Shown here: one piece after another, positions 19,502-33,400 of the stretch
Layout: every line of letters begins with the position of its first letter
How positions within the stretch are numbered: position 1 is the stretch's first letter
NCBI RefSeq assembly: GCF_030541005.1
Contig: NZ_JASSVM010000003.1
Span: 248,001-312,000, forward strand
DNA length: 64,000 nucleotides
Source of the DNA: Marinobacter sp. SS5-14b
GTDB taxonomy: Bacteria > Pseudomonadota > Gammaproteobacteria > Pseudomonadales > Oleiphilaceae
Direction of reading: 5' to 3'
Notes under the pieces: generated by a model
Databases searched by the model: none
Told to the model about the DNA's origin: nothing
Seen by the model: only the letters and a program-made list of their open reading frames with translations
Position numbers and translations under genes: made by a program

Positions 19502-20929
19502 TTACCAACCGGCGTGGGCGGCGATCGTAGCGGCAATGGCCAGCGCAATTTCACTGGGATGACGTTTGGCGGAATAATTCAGCAGTTCCGGGTGGCTCGG
19601 CACAAAGCTGGTATCGAAGAGGCCCTTGCGGAAATCCGGGTGGTCCAGTATCTGCTGGTAATAGTTAGCGGTCGTGGTGATGCCGTGCAGGCGCATGTCA
19701 TCCAGGGCTCGCTTGCCCCGGGCGATTACTTCGTCCCAGGTCAGCGCCCAAACCACCAGTTTCAGGCACATGGAATCGTAATAAGGTGGAATCTCGTAGC
19801 CGGTGTAGATCGCGGTATCCACCCGCACGCCGGGCCCGCCCGGCGCGTAGTAATGGGTGATGCGCCCGAAGCTGGGCAAGAAATCGTTCTTCGGATCTTC
19901 GGCGTTGATCCGGAACTGCATGGCGTAACCTCGATAGGAAATGTCTTCCTGTCGGTAACTCAGGGGCAGCCCGGAGGCAATTCTCAGCTGCTCCCGCACA
20001 ATGTCTACCCCTGTGATGGCTTCGGTGATGGTGTGCTCCACTTGCACCCGGGTATTCATTTCCATGAAATAGACTTCGTTGCCGGTGAGCAGAAACTCTA
20101 CGGTGCCAGCGTTCTCGTAGCCCACCGCTTTAGCAGCCTTCACTGCCAGGCCACCGATGTACTGGCGTTGCTCCGGAGTGAGCTGTGGGCTGGGGGCAAT
20201 CTCGATCAGCTTCTGATTGCGGCGTTGGATGGAGCAGTCCCGCTCGAACAGGTGAATGGCATTGCCCTGGCTGTCGGCCAGCACCTGCACCTCGATGTGG
20301 CGCGGGTTCACAATGCACTTCTCCATAAACACCTCGGCGGATCCGAAAGCCTTGGTGGCCTCGGAAATCACCCGGGGATACTGAGTTTTCAACTCCTCTG
20401 GAGAATCACACCGACGAATGCCCCGGCCACCACCACCGGAGGTGGCTTTCAGCATCACCGGATAGCCGATCTCGCTGGCCAGCTTCAGGGCCTCGTCCAG
20501 GTCTGTCAGGTTACCTTCGGAGCCTGGAGTGATGGGCACTCCGGCCGCTCGCATACTGTCGCGGGCCTGGGTCTTGTCCCCCATCTTGTGAATGACATCG
20601 GATTTCGGGCCGATAAACGTCAGACCCTGTGCCTCGCACAATTGCGCAAAGCGGGCGTTTTCAGACAAAAAACCGTAGCCCGGATGAATGGCGTCGCAGC
20701 CGGTTTCCAGGGCCAGATTGACAATGCGGGCCGGGTCCAGGTAGCCGGCCAGTGGGTCTTCCCCGAGCGAGTAGGCTTCATCTGCTCGCTTTACATGCAG
20801 GCCGTAGCGATCAGGCTCGGTGTAGATCGCGACTGAACGGATGTTCATCTCGGCACACGCCCGCACAATGCGCACGGCAATCTCGCCACGGTTGGCGATC
20901 AGTACTTTTTTCAACATGGGCTTCGGCAT
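19502..20929 (-). CDS. pycA: Pyruvate carboxylase subunit A (biotin carboxylase)
   Basis: ATP-grasp biotin carboxylase that carboxylates the biotin on PycB. It has 475 residues from the ATG at 20929 (MPKPMLKKVLIANRGEIAVR), chosen for the GAGG 9 nt upstream. Landmarks are the glycine-rich ATP loop SGGGGRGIR, the FMEKCIVNPRHIEVQVL strand and the EMNTRVQVEHT active-site segment. Twelve base pairs separate it from pycB, and a LysR regulator is divergent, as I recall for pycR-pycAB in Pseudomonas. AccC is the closest alternative, but accB is not adjacent. Confidence 0.92.
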   Translation of the reverse strand: MPKPMLKKVLIANRGEIAVRIVRACAEMNIRSVAIYTEPDRYGLHVKRADEAYSLGEDPLAGYLDPARIVNLALETGCDAIHPGYGFLSENARFAQLCEAQGLTFIGPKSDVIHKMGDKTQARDSMRAAGVPITPGSEGNLTDLDEALKLASEIGYPVMLKATSGGGGRGIRRCDSPEELKTQYPRVISEATKAFGSAEVFMEKCIVNPRHIEVQVLADSQGNAIHLFERDCSIQRRNQKLIEIAPSPQLTPEQRQYIGGLAVKAAKAVGYENAGTVEFLLTGNEVYFMEMNTRVQVEHTITEAITGVDIVREQLRIASGLPLSYRQEDISYRGYAMQFRINAEDPKNDFLPSFGRITHYYAPGGPGVRVDTAIYTGYEIPPYYDSMCLKLVVWALTWDEVIARGKRALDDMRLHGITTTANYYQQILDHPDFRKGLFDTSFVPSHPELLNYSAKRHPSEIALAIAATIAAHAGW

Positions 20930-21062
20930 GGGCGATTCCTCGTCTCGTCGTCCCGATTGAAGGTGTTGCAAGATTAGCGTTGGTGATCGATGAGTAAAAA
21001 TTGATATTATTTCGTTAATATATAATCTATTGCTTATATATAAGCCGAGAGCGAATCACACT
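20930..21062. promoter_or_regulatory. Divergent pycA / lysR control region
   Basis: An AT-rich 133-bp region between divergent genes. It holds the perfect 14-bp palindrome GCTTATATATAAGC (21032-21045) and nearby TTAATATATAA. A TTGATA (21001-21006) with TAATCT 16 bp downstream could serve the lysR promoter. LysR regulators usually bind interrupted AT-rich dyads next to their own gene, so the palindrome is the best operator candidate. Confidence 0.5.
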
Positions 21063-22010
21063 ATGCCCCTGAGCATCCAGAAACTCGCTAACCGCCTGAC
21101 CTTCCGGCAGCTGCAGGTGTTCAAAGCGGTCTACGACCTGAAAAGCTACAGCAAGGCTGGTGAGCTGCTGGGTCTGACCCAGCCCGCCGTCAGCAGCCAG
21201 GTGCGCCACCTGGAGCAGGCCCTTGGCATGCCGATGTTCGAGTACGTGGGGCGCAAGCTCTACTGCACGGCTGCGGGTGAGGAAATGGCCGCCTGTGTAA
21301 GCTCGGTCTTCCGGGAACTGGGAGATATGCAAAATCGCCTGGCTGCTTTGGAGGGCAGGGTGGCGGGTGATCTCAAATTGGTTGCGGTCAGCACTGCCCA
21401 GTACGTGGTGCCATATTTGCTGAGCTCATTTTTGCAGATCAACCCGCAGGTCAATGTGTCGGTAGCGGTGGTCAACCGCGCCACGGCTTTGCAACGCCTG
21501 AACGACAACAGCGATGACCTGGTGATCATGGGCATGGTACCGCCGGAACGCCCGCTGACCTCGCTGCCTTTTCTGGACAATGAACTGGTGCCGGTGGTGC
21601 CTGCTGGTCATCCTTTGCTGGAACCGGAAGGCGTTAGCCCGCAGGCGTTTCTCGACAGTCAGTTGCTGGTTCGGGAGCCTGGCTCTGGCAGTCGGCTGGC
21701 GCTGGAGGTGTATTGCCAGCAACACCGCCTGAAGATGGAACCCACCATTGAGCTGGGTTCCAATGATGCGGTAAAGCACGCCGTGCTCGCCGGATTGGGT
21801 GTGGCGGTGGTGCCAAAACTCAGCGTGCTCTCCGAGCTGGCCCTGGGTTCCCTGCACGCCCTCCACATCACCGGCTTCCCCCTGCGGCGCAGTTGGTGCG
21901 TGGTCTACCCGCAGGCTCGACACCCGACTCCGGCCATGCAGGCGTTCATTGACTACATTCAGCAGAACATTGCCCAGTTTGAGCGGTTGTTTCGCCGTTT
22001 GGGGTCTTAG
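21063..22010 (+). CDS. LysR-family regulator, PycR-like
   Basis: Transcription regulator of 315 residues. The N-terminal winged HTH (about 10-70) reads LTFRQLQVFKAVYDLKSYSKAGELLGLTQPAVSSQVRHLE, and a C-terminal LysR substrate-binding domain follows. It resembles the CbbR/RbcR-like branch. Divergent transcription from pycA suggests it controls the carboxylase operon; this is inferred from position. The ATG at 21063 opens the conserved sequence (MPLSIQKLANRLTF). Confidence 0.93.
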   Translation: MPLSIQKLANRLTFRQLQVFKAVYDLKSYSKAGELLGLTQPAVSSQVRHLEQALGMPMFEYVGRKLYCTAAGEEMAACVSSVFRELGDMQNRLAALEGRVAGDLKLVAVSTAQYVVPYLLSSFLQINPQVNVSVAVVNRATALQRLNDNSDDLVIMGMVPPERPLTSLPFLDNELVPVVPAGHPLLEPEGVSPQAFLDSQLLVREPGSGSRLALEVYCQQHRLKMEPTIELGSNDAVKHAVLAGLGVAVVPKLSVLSELALGSLHALHITGFPLRRSWCVVYPQARHPTPAMQAFIDYIQQNIAQFERLFRRLGS

Positions 22011-22033
22011 TCTGGTGTTTTGCGTCTGGTTTC

Positions 22034-22193
22034 GGCCCTAGCCTGCTTGTTTGTGCGGGATGGCCTTGGCGGGTAGCGCCTCCCAAAAAACGCCCGTAAA
22101 TACGTCCCTGTAGGGCTTCGTCGCGCCATCCCTGGCGCTCCAGATTTTTGGGAGGCGCTACCCGCCCCTCCCCATATACAGCAGGCTAGGGCC
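22034..22193 (-). repeat. Paired GGA-hairpin element, copy 6, with outer inverted repeat
   Basis: The core is a perfect 22-bp inverted repeat (22068-22089 and 22145-22166). The minus-strand cap has GCGCC/GGCGC closing AGGGAT and TAC/GTA closing AGGGAC, with 21 nt between the GGA triplets; it is nearly identical to the cap of copy 3. A second, outer perfect 14-bp inverted repeat (22034-22047 and 22180-22193, GGCCCTAGCCTGCT) encloses it. It lies between convergent lysR and gatB, so this copy could also end transcription. Confidence 0.85.
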
Positions 22194-22224
22194 CAAGCAA
22201 GAGGCCCTGCACCAGAGTCAGAGA

Positions 22225-23676
22225 TCAATCGCCAAGCTTGCGAACAAGAATCTCGTTGAACAGCTTGGGGTTGCCCTGGCCCTTGGAGGCCTTCATCAAA
22301 GGCCCCATAAAGCCACCGAGCATCTTCTTGCGCTTCTTAGGATCTTCTTCGCCCTGGTACTGGGCAACCTGATCCGGCATGCCGGCCAACACCTCATCGA
22401 CCATGGATTCCAAAGCGCCGGTGTCTGACACCTGCTTAAGACCCTTGGCATCGATGATCGCGTCAACGTTGTCGTTTTCGCCAGACCACAGTGCTTCGAA
22501 TACCTTCTTGGCACCGGCTGACGACACGGTGTTGTCGGCAATGCGAGTCACCAGCGCACCCAGTTGGGCGCCGGAAATGGGCGACTCAGCAACCGACTTC
22601 TCCTCGGCATTCAGGCGCGCGGAGAACTCGCCCTGAATCCAGTTAGCCGCCAGTTTCGCGTCCTTGCCGTGAGCCATGGTTTCCTCAAAGAACGCAGAGA
22701 GCTTGGCGTCGCCAGACAGCACGCCGGCGTCATAATCGTTCAGGCCGTACTGCTCCTTGAACCTTGCCTTGCGGGCGTCCGGCAACTCCGGCAGGCGGGC
22801 GCGGGCGTCTTCGATGAAGGCATCGTCGATTTCCACTGGCAACAGGTCAGGGCAAGGGAAGTAGCGGTAATCGTTGGCTTCTTCCTTGGAGCGCATGGAG
22901 CGGGATTCGTCGCGATCACCGTTGTACAGACGGGTTTCCTGAATGATGGTGCCGCCGTCTTCCAGGATATCCATCTGTCGTTCAACTTCGTGGGCAATGG
23001 CCTGTTCCATAAACCGGAACGAGTTCAGGTTCTTGGTTTCGGTGCGGGTGCCGAGGGTCTCGGAGCCTTTGGGTTTTAGCGAGATGTTGACGTCAAAGCG
23101 CATGGAGCCCTGCGACATATCACCGTCGCAGATTCCCAGAGAGGTCACCAGGCTGTGCAGCTTCTTGGCGAAGGCGACCGCTTCTTCGGCGGTGTTCATG
23201 TCCGGTTCGGTGACCACTTCAATCAGAGGCGTTCCGGCCCGGTTCAGGTCGATGCCGGACATGCCGTGGTAGTCCTCGTGCAGGGACTTGCCAGCGTCTT
23301 CTTCCAGGTGGGCGTGGTGAATGCGCACTCGCTTGTTGGTGCCGTCGGCCAGGTCGATGTCCACGTGCCCGGGGCCAACGATTGGCTGAGCCAGCTGGGT
23401 GGTCTGGTAGCCCTTGGGCAGATCCGGGTAGAAGTAGTTTTTGCGCTCGAACATGGAGCGGCGGCCGATTTCGGCGTTGGTGGCCAGGCCGAACATCACT
23501 GCGTAGCGAAATGCCTGCTCGTTGGGCACCGGCAATGTGCCGGGCATGGCCAGGTCGACCGCGTTGGCCTGGGTGTTGGGCTCGGCACCGAAGGCGGTAC
23601 TGGAACCCGAGAAAATTTTGGTTTTGGTCGCAAGCTGAACGTGAATTTCCAGCCCGATCACGATATCCCACTGCAT
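22225..23676 (-). CDS. gatB: Asp/Glu-tRNA amidotransferase subunit B
   Basis: tRNA-binding subunit of the GatCAB amidotransferase, which converts Glu-tRNA-Gln and Asp-tRNA-Asn to the amidated forms. The 483-residue protein has the GatB N-terminal catalytic fold ([24 protein letters not shown], and [10 protein letters not shown]) and the C-terminal helical/YqeY-like tail ending in [13 protein letters not shown]. Last of the leftward gatC-gatA-gatB operon, 23 bp after gatA. Its presence implies that at least one of AsnRS or GlnRS is bypassed or supplemented. Confidence 0.97.
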   Translation of the reverse strand: MQWDIVIGLEIHVQLATKTKIFSGSSTAFGAEPNTQANAVDLAMPGTLPVPNEQAFRYAVMFGLATNAEIGRRSMFERKNYFYPDLPKGYQTTQLAQPIVGPGHVDIDLADGTNKRVRIHHAHLEEDAGKSLHEDYHGMSGIDLNRAGTPLIEVVTEPDMNTAEEAVAFAKKLHSLVTSLGICDGDMSQGSMRFDVNISLKPKGSETLGTRTETKNLNSFRFMEQAIAHEVERQMDILEDGGTIIQETRLYNGDRDESRSMRSKEEANDYRYFPCPDLLPVEIDDAFIEDARARLPELPDARKARFKEQYGLNDYDAGVLSGDAKLSAFFEETMAHGKDAKLAANWIQGEFSARLNAEEKSVAESPISGAQLGALVTRIADNTVSSAGAKKVFEALWSGENDNVDAIIDAKGLKQVSDTGALESMVDEVLAGMPDQVAQYQGEEDPKKRKKMLGGFMGPLMKASKGQGNPKLFNEILVRKLGD

Positions 23677-23699
23677 GTGTTCGACTCCTTTAGCCGGGC

Positions 23700-25163
23700 T
23701 TATTGGGGTTCACGCTGGTGCCAGTCGGTCACCTGCTGGAACTGATGGGCGGCGTTCAGTAAGCGGGCTTCGGAGAAGTAATCTCCGATAATCTGAAGGC
23801 CTACTGGCAGTCCGTCGACAAACCCGGCCGGTACCGACATGGCCGGGATCCCCGCCAGGTTGATGGCGATGGTGAACACGTCTTCCAGGTACATGGAGAC
23901 CGGATCGGTGGTCTTCTCGCCCTGGATAAACGCAGGGGAAGGCGTTACCGGGCTCATCAGCACGTCCACTTCCTTGAACGCATTAATGAAATCTTGCTGA
24001 ATCAACCGGCGCACTTTCTGGGCTTTCAGGTAATAGGCGTCGAAGTAACCCGCCGACAGGGCGTAGGAGCCAACCAGAATCCGGCGCTTGACCTCATTGC
24101 CAAAACCCTCGGCCCGGGTGCGGGTGTACATGTCCATGAGATCCTTGGGATCTGCGCAGCGGTAGCCGTAGCGCACGCCGTCAAAACGGGACAGGTTGGC
24201 GGAGGCCTCCGCCGGAGCTATCACGTAGTAGGCGGCAATGGCCAGCTTGGCGTTGGGCAGGGAAACCTCTTTTACGGTTGCCCCCAGCTTCTCGTACTCG
24301 CGAACGGCATTGCGAACCTGCTCCTCCATGGCCGGAGACAGCTGCTCGCTGAAATACTCTTTGGGCAGGCCGATCTTCAGGCCTTTTAACGGCTCGTTCA
24401 GGGTCGCGGTGTAGTCCGGCACGTCCCGATCAATGCAGGTGGAATCTTTCGGGTCGAATCCGGCCATGACGTTCATCATCAACGCGGCGTCTTCGGCTGA
24501 GCGGGCCATCGGGCCACCTTGGTCCAGTGACGAGGCAAAGGCGATCATGCCGTAACGGGATACCCGGCCATAGGTGGGCTTCAGCCCGGTAATACCGCAC
24601 AGGGCGGCTGGCTGGCGAATGGAGCCACCAGTGTCGGTGCCCGTCGCTGCAGGCACGAGGCGCGCTGCGACCGCCGCCGCAGATCCACCGGATGAACCAC
24701 CGGGAACGCGTTTTTCGCCGTTCGACAGGCCCCAGGGGTTGGTGACCGCACCAAAGAAGCTGGATTCGTTGGAGGAGCCCATGGCGAACTCATCCATGTT
24801 GGTCTTGCCCAGGCACACCGCGCCGGCTGCCTTGAACTTCTCGGTTACCGTCGCATCGTAGGGCGGTACAAAGTTTTCAAGCATCTTCGAGCCGCAGCTG
24901 GTGCGAACGCCGTTGGTGCAGAAGATATCCTTGTGAGCAAAGGGCACTCCGGTCCACACCGTGGCCTTGCCTGCCGCCCGCATCTCATCCGCCGACTCTG
25001 CCTCGGCCAGAGCCTGCTCGTCGGAGATGGTAATAAAGCTGTTGTACTTGCCGTCTTCTCGCTTCAGACGGTCCAGGAACTGTTGAGTCAGCTCCAGACT
25101 TGAAATCTTGCCGCTTTCCAGTTCTTTGGAAAGCTCTGCTACGGACTTGTTATGCATCATCAA
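23700..25163 (-). CDS. gatA: Asp/Glu-tRNA amidotransferase subunit A
   Basis: Amidase subunit that releases ammonia from glutamine for GatB. The 487-residue protein has the amidase-signature triad: Lys78 (AHKD), a serine of GGSSGG (157/158) and the nucleophile Ser181 (TGGSIRQPA). Three adjacent methionines at 25163, 25160 and 25157 leave the start uncertain by two codons. Middle gene of gatCAB, 54 bp downstream of gatC. Confidence 0.97.
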   Translation of the reverse strand: MMMHNKSVAELSKELESGKISSLELTQQFLDRLKREDGKYNSFITISDEQALAEAESADEMRAAGKATVWTGVPFAHKDIFCTNGVRTSCGSKMLENFVPPYDATVTEKFKAAGAVCLGKTNMDEFAMGSSNESSFFGAVTNPWGLSNGEKRVPGGSSGGSAAAVAARLVPAATGTDTGGSIRQPAALCGITGLKPTYGRVSRYGMIAFASSLDQGGPMARSAEDAALMMNVMAGFDPKDSTCIDRDVPDYTATLNEPLKGLKIGLPKEYFSEQLSPAMEEQVRNAVREYEKLGATVKEVSLPNAKLAIAAYYVIAPAEASANLSRFDGVRYGYRCADPKDLMDMYTRTRAEGFGNEVKRRILVGSYALSAGYFDAYYLKAQKVRRLIQQDFINAFKEVDVLMSPVTPSPAFIQGEKTTDPVSMYLEDVFTIAINLAGIPAMSVPAGFVDGLPVGLQIIGDYFSEARLLNAAHQFQQVTDWHQREPQ

Positions 25164-25217
25164 TCCTGAAATCTATGATGGTCAGAAAACCTGCTCGTAA
25201 AAGGAGGCAGCAACGGC

Positions 25218-25505
25218 TCACTCAATAACCTTGGGCACTAGATACAACCCGTCCTCGGTGGCCGGCGCAATCGCCTGAAACGCCTCCCGCTGGTTGATTT
25301 CGGTCACCACATCCGGTCGCAACCGCTGCACCGCATCCAGAGGGTGTGCCATGGGCTCTACCGAATCGGTGTCCGCGGCACTCAGCTGATCCACCAGATC
25401 CAGGATGTTGCCCAGATCTTTCTCCAGAGCCGAAACCTGCTCGTCGTCCACTTTAATGCGGGCGAGCACGGCAACTTTTTCGATGTCCTCACGGGAAATG
25501 CTCAC
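25218..25505 (-). CDS. gatC: Asp/Glu-tRNA amidotransferase subunit C
   Basis: Small structural subunit that wraps around GatA and stabilises it on GatB. It has 95 residues from a GTG start at 25505 (MSISREDIEKVAVLARIKVDD), the usual GatC length. GGAGG lies 5 nt upstream of the GTG, which fixes the start. The open frame continues upstream to an ATG that would add about 38 residues through the palindrome at 25578-25692, so it is rejected. Confidence 0.95.
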   Translation of the reverse strand: MSISREDIEKVAVLARIKVDDEQVSALEKDLGNILDLVDQLSAADTDSVEPMAHPLDAVQRLRPDVVTEINQREAFQAIAPATEDGLYLVPKVIE

Positions 25506-27841
<2,336 letters not shown>

Positions 27842-27842
<1 letters not shown>

Positions 27843-28318
27843 TGCTGTCGGTCATCAGTTATCCGCTGTTTGCGATATCGGTTATTTTCTCTCTGGTACT
27901 GAGTATTTCCCTGTTCCCCGCCGATTGGTTTGAGTTTCGGCCCGAGTGGCTGGGGCTCCTGGTGTTTTACTGGACCTTCCGGGCGCCCGCCCAGTTTGGT
28001 GTGATTATGGCGTGGTGTCTCGGCCTGCTGCTGGATATTCTGGAGTCAACGCCTTTGGGCGTTAACGCCATGGGCATGGCTTTGATTGCCTTTCTTGTGC
28101 TTACCATTCACCAGCGCCTTCGAATGTACCCGCTGCCGCAACAGTGCCTGATGGTATTCCTGCTGCTGGGGATCAATCAGATGCTGGTTCACTTCGTGAA
28201 ACAGTTGGTGGGCGCGGAAAGTTCCGGGTTCAGCTATCTTTGGCCCGCGCTTACCAGTGCACTTGTCTGGCCCTTGATCAGCAGTGTTCTGGATCACATC
28301 AACCGAAAGTTGGGGTAG
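27842..28318 (+). CDS. mreD: Rod-shape determining protein MreD
   Basis: Polytopic inner-membrane partner of MreB and MreC. Its 158 residues are strongly hydrophobic with about five or six membrane segments, matching MreD length. The start overlaps the mreC stop by 1 bp, suggesting coupled translation. Confidence 0.94.
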
Positions 28319-28322
28319 TGTG

Positions 28323-28925
28323 ATGAGCCATCTGATTCTCGCTTCGGCGTCGCCACGCCGGTCCGAACTTCTGAAGCAGATCGGCCTGAATTTTCAGGTG
28401 CAGCCAGCAGATATTGATGAAACACCCTGGCCTGCAGAGTCTCCCGAACGGTATGTTGATCGTCTGGCCTGTGAGAAAGCGCTCGCCGTCTCGCGAGAGC
28501 ATCCAGGCAGCTTGGTGATTGGCTCAGACACGTCAGTCGTTCAGGATGGCAACATACTGGGTAAGCCCGAGTCTGAGCAGCAGGCTGCGGCGATGCTGCA
28601 TGGGCTATCTGGCGCCACGCATCAGGTGATGACGGCGGTTGCCCTGGTCTGGGGTGATCAATGTCGGTCTCAAGTGGTGGTCACCGATGTGACCTTTCGA
28701 GTGCTTGGGGCAGAAGAAATTGAGGCCTACGTGGCGAGTGGAGAGCCTATGGACAAGGCAGGCGGATACGGAATTCAGGGCCTGGGGGGTATCTTTGTGA
28801 GCGCCCTTGAGGGAAGTTACAGCGCCGTGGTTGGCCTCCCGCTTCAGGAAACCGCGGGATTGCTGGCGGAGGCTGGTCATCCGGTCTGGCAGAACTGGCC
28901 GAGCAGTAAGGAGAGCCAAGCATGA
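28323..28925 (+). CDS. maf: Maf-family nucleoside triphosphate pyrophosphatase
   Basis: House-cleaning pyrophosphatase that hydrolyses non-canonical or excess dTTP/UTP-type nucleotides. The 200-residue protein has the Maf signature [13 protein letters not shown] at residues 5-17 and GSDTSVV near 66-72, with KAGGYGIQG typical of the YhdE subgroup. The ATG at 28323 is chosen because it opens the conserved fold. It sits 4 bp after mreD and overlaps rng by 4 bp, the standard order next to mreBCD. Confidence 0.95.
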   Translation: MSHLILASASPRRSELLKQIGLNFQVQPADIDETPWPAESPERYVDRLACEKALAVSREHPGSLVIGSDTSVVQDGNILGKPESEQQAAAMLHGLSGATHQVMTAVALVWGDQCRSQVVVTDVTFRVLGAEEIEAYVASGEPMDKAGGYGIQGLGGIFVSALEGSYSAVVGLPLQETAGLLAEAGHPVWQNWPSSKESQA

Positions 28926-30403
28926 GTGAAGAAATTCTGATTAACGTGACCCCGGTAGAAACCCGGGTAGCACTGGTCGAAAACGGCATGCTGCAGGAAG
29001 CCTACATTGAGCGCACCAGCCGCAAGGGTATCGTGGGCAATATCTACCGGGGCAAAGTGGTTCGTGTGCTGCCGGGCATGGAAGCTGCTTTTGTGGATAT
29101 CGGCCTTGAGCGGGCCGCCTTTATCCATGCCTCTGATGTTATTACCAGTCAGTCCTCAATAGACGACGTGCCTGAAACACCCAAGGTGGTACCGGATATC
29201 CGGACACTGCTGCGAGAAGGCCAATCCCTTGTCGTTCAGGTAACCAAGGATCCGATTGGCACCAAGGGCGCACGCCTGACGACCCAGCTGTCCATTCCGT
29301 CCCGGTATCTGGTGTTTATGCCCGGGGTACGGCATATCGGCATTTCCCAGCGTATTGAGGACGATAACGAGCGGGCTCGCCTGAAGTCGCTGATCGAAGA
29401 GGGCGCCACTGAACAGGAAGAGGTTCAGGGAGGGTACATTATCCGAACGGCCGCTGAAGGCGCCCAGGCCGAAGAGTTGCTTGCCGATATGACTTACCTG
29501 CATCGGCTCAGCCAGTCGATTCACGAACGCATTGCCAAAGTACAGGCGCCAGCGGCGGTCTACCAGGATTTGCCGCTGTTCATCCGGACCATTCGTGATC
29601 TGATTCGCCCGCAAACAGAGAAAGTTCGTATCGACAGCCGGGAAAGCTATCAACGGGTGATGGACTTCGTGCATGAGTTCGTGACGGAATTTGCCGATAA
29701 AGTTGAGTACTACCCGGGTGAGCGGCCAATTTTCGATCTGTATTCGGTAGAAGATGAAATTCAGAAGGCCCTGAGCCGTAAGGTTCAGCTCAAATCCGGT
29801 GGCTACGTAATCATCGACCAAACCGAAGCGATGACCACGATTGATATCAATACGGGCGCGTTTGTTGGTCACCGAAATCTGGAAGAAACCATCTTCAAGA
29901 CGAACCTTGAGGCGGCTCGGGCTATTAGTCGCCAACTCCGGCTGCGCAATCTTGGTGGCATCATCATCATTGATTTTATTGATATGGAAGACCCGGAGCA
30001 TCAGCGTCAGGTGCACCGCATGCTCGAGAAAATGCTCGAGCGGGACCACGCAAAAACCAAGATTACCGGTGTTTCCGAACTGGGCCTGGTAGAAATGACC
30101 CGCAAGCGCACCACCGAAAGCCTGGGCCAGGTATTGTGTGAGCCGTGCCCGATCTGTGATGGCCGCGGCTTTCTGAAAACCGCCGAAACCGTGTGCTACG
30201 AAATTTTCCGGGAAATTCTGCGGGTGAACCGGGCCTATGAGGCTGAGAATTATCTGGTTATGGCCTCTCAGAATGTGGTGGACCGTCTGCTGGATGAGGA
30301 ATCCGACAACGTTGCAGACCTCGAAACCTTTATCAGTAAAAGCATTCGATTCCAGGTTGAACCCTTCTACAGCCAGGAACAGTACGACGTGGTCTTGCTC
30401 TGA
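28922..30403 (+). CDS. rng: Ribonuclease G
   Basis: Endoribonuclease for 16S rRNA 5' end maturation and mRNA turnover. The 493-residue protein has an S1 domain (about 38-120), catalytic aspartates D308 (TTIDINTG) and D351 (IIIDFIDM) and the zinc-link cysteines C409 and C412 (CPICDGRG). It lacks the long C-terminal scaffold of RNase E. Its ATGA overlap with maf supports coupled translation. Confidence 0.97.
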   Translation: MSEEILINVTPVETRVALVENGMLQEAYIERTSRKGIVGNIYRGKVVRVLPGMEAAFVDIGLERAAFIHASDVITSQSSIDDVPETPKVVPDIRTLLREGQSLVVQVTKDPIGTKGARLTTQLSIPSRYLVFMPGVRHIGISQRIEDDNERARLKSLIEEGATEQEEVQGGYIIRTAAEGAQAEELLADMTYLHRLSQSIHERIAKVQAPAAVYQDLPLFIRTIRDLIRPQTEKVRIDSRESYQRVMDFVHEFVTEFADKVEYYPGERPIFDLYSVEDEIQKALSRKVQLKSGGYVIIDQTEAMTTIDINTGAFVGHRNLEETIFKTNLEAARAISRQLRLRNLGGIIIIDFIDMEDPEHQRQVHRMLEKMLERDHAKTKITGVSELGLVEMTRKRTTESLGQVLCEPCPICDGRGFLKTAETVCYEIFREILRVNRAYEAENYLVMASQNVVDRLLDEESDNVADLETFISKSIRFQVEPFYSQEQYDVVLL

Positions 30404-30443
30404 CGCCTGACCAGCGGAGTATCCCAGGGAGCTGACGGACCGT

Positions 30444-33400
30444 ATGTCGAGCCGCGATCAGGACAGTGTGCAGGCTGCCCCGCCACCGGGTGGCTGGGTG
30501 GGTCAGTTATTGGCCGGCCTTGCCTCACTGGTGTGGTGGTCGCTGCTTGTTTTTCTGGTTCTGCTGGCACTTTATGCCGGCCTTGGCCGGCAACTCACGG
30601 CCAACATCGATCAGTTTTCCAGCCGTGCCGCGCAGGCTTTGTCTGAGCAGACCGGCCTGGAGGTCTCAATTGGTCGCCTGTCCTCCTCCTGGCAGTGGCT
30701 CAACCCTGCCATTACGGCCACCGACATCGCGGCGGTTAACCCTGAGACCGGTGAGGCGGTGGCCGAGCTTGAGTATCTTCGGTTGCGGCTCGATTTTCTG
30801 TCATCCCTGATGCGCTTCAGAATCGTCTTTGAAGATTTTGAAGCCGATGGCCTGTCCCTCACCTATATTCGCCCCGCCGACACCGGTTTTGCCAGCCCGG
30901 TGGAAGACCTGCTGCAAAGTCCGCAGAACGTAAGTGACGATCTGCAAAAATGGTTCGATATAGCCGGTCGCTGGCTTTCAGACCCGCAGGTGCGTATCAC
31001 CCGGGTGAGTGTGGCGCTTGGCGATGGCAAGAACCATCTCAGGCATCTCGATATACCTCAGTTGGATTTGCTCTACCGTGGCGGTCTTTTTCAGGCCTCT
31101 GGCCGTGCTATGCAAAGCGGTACCACCACTCAGTTGGCCAGTTTTGCTCTGGTAGGTCAGCACTTCTTTCGCGGCGATTTCACGGGTCAGTTGTACCTCG
31201 ATATAGACTCAGGTCGCTTGTTTGACGGCCTGTTGGATGATGTCAGTTGGCGGGGTGTCCGGCTTGAAGGATTTGATCTTGGCGGGCGTGCCTGGCTGAC
31301 GTTTGAACAAGGTAAACTGCACCAGGTGCAGGGGCGGGTTCAGACGCCCTACCTGCAGCTGGGCGTGAATCATCAGTCATTGGCGCCCCTGGAGGACATT
31401 CAGGCCCGGTTCGGCTGGAAGCGGGGCCAGGCCGTGATGCTGCAACAGCTGCAGTGGCGATGGGCCGGGGATGTCGTGCAGCCTTTCAGCTTCAGGATTC
31501 AGCCGCAAGAAGCGGGCATGGCGATGGTCGCCGATGCCCTGCCGGTGGCCCCCCTCCGGCGACTCGTTCGCAATTTGCAGTTATTGCCGGATTCGGCGAA
31601 CCGGGCGCTGGAGCATTATCGCCCCTCCGGTTACCTCGACGACATGCTGCTGATACTGCCGGAACAGGCGAGCGATTTCCGGCTGTCGGGACGGATTCGG
31701 GACCTCAGTGTGCGGGCCTGGCAAGGCTCTCCGGGGGCCACCGGTCTGCACGGGGCGTTTTCGATGTCTGCTCGTGGCGGCTCGGTAGAACTGGATTCCC
31801 GGGCGCCCGTCACCCTGGGTTTCCCTCAGTTGTTCCTGGAAGACTGGACGTTTCGCTCCGTTGCAGGGCGTGTTTCCTGGCTTCTGTCTGGCCCCATTAC
31901 CAGGGTTTACGCTGACGACATCCGGTTTGGTTACCAGGATAGTACTGTGCTTACCGGGGCTTTTGATTTGCGAATGAACCGGGACGGCGAAGACAACCTT
32001 GGCTTGCGCATTGGCGTTAAAGACGGTGATGCCGCCATGCTGTCGGCCTTTGTCCCCGGCCATGTCGTGGATGAAGGCCTGTATCGGTGGTTGACCACCA
32101 GCATTCTTCAGGCAGACATACGTAACGGCGAATACTACGGTCATGGCCGTATTGATTCCGCAGCGCCGGCTGGCTCCTTTGTCTCATCCATGTGGTACGA
32201 GTTTGACAATGCCCGTGTTCGTTACGATGAGCGCTGGCCCCTGGTTGAAAACGCAACCGGCCGTGTAGAGGTGCAAAATGCCGACACGCGGGTGACTCTT
32301 GAGCGCAGTTCCACAGGTGGCCTTGAAGTCGACCCGGCGCGGGTGAGCGTCGTTCCCGGGCGTGATGAAGAGTCGACCCGCGTGTTGGTGGACGTCTCAG
32401 CCGAGGCGTCTGGTGATGCGGTGAGCTGGTGGATGCAAAATAGCCCGTTGGGCGACATGGCAGGTGCGGCCGTCGCAAATTCGGAGTTTCTTGGCTTGTT
32501 TCAAGTCGCGCTGAATATCGATATTCCCCTGGACGGTGATCAGCAGACCGCTGTAACGGCCAGGGTGCAGACCCAAGGTGCCGAATTCACACTGCCCGAG
32601 AGTGGCCTGAGTTGGCGCAATATTACGACCGACCTGACTTACCACACCGAAGATGGCTTTTCTGGCGGGCCGGTTCGAGCCCGGTTTATGGGGCAGCCGG
32701 TGGCGGTCCGGTTTGGCCGAACCGGTCAGGGCGATGCCTTGACTGTTCGGCAGAGCGGGAAGCTGGCGTTGCCGTCTTTTTTGCAACAAGTGGGGCTGGC
32801 GGACAATCGTACCTTCGGGCTGGATGGCACGCTGGAATACACCGCCGGCCTGACGGTAGGCTCTGACGGGCCGTCCGCCATTTCGTTTTCTTCAGACCTC
32901 AGCGGGCTGGCGGTGGATTGGCCTGACCCTCTGGGTAAAGCCGCACCGGATATCACCCAGCTGAATGCCCTTGTGGATCCCTTTATACCAGAGGGGGTGC
33001 GAATTACGGGGGAATGGGCCAGCAGGCTGGCTTTCGATCTGCTCCTGAAGGAGTCCGGGGTAGATCTGCAATTGGGCCACCTGTATCTCGGCCGTCACCG
33101 GCTCACGGATATCAGCATCAATGCCCTGGATCTGGGCGATCGCTGGGTGATCAACACCGATTCCGAGAGAGCGGTGGGTCGTGTGGTTGTCCCGACGGGG
33201 GAGGGTGTTGTGCAGGTTGATCTGCAGACTCTCCGGTTGAACCGACAGGGCCAGGATGAATCGGTTGATGTGCCGGAGTTGCTGACCCTTGAAGAGCAAC
33301 TTGAGGCATTCCGGCAGTTGGACATCGGGGGCTGGCCGAAAGTGGATGGCCGAATCGGTGATTTAAGCCTGGGGGGTGAATCGGCCGGGCGTTGGGCATT

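Noticed and set aside
19364-20836. Long plus-strand open frame of 490 codons
   Set aside because: It is antisense to pycA in its entirety, and its protein is low in recognisable domains. The minus-strand frame encodes a clear biotin carboxylase.
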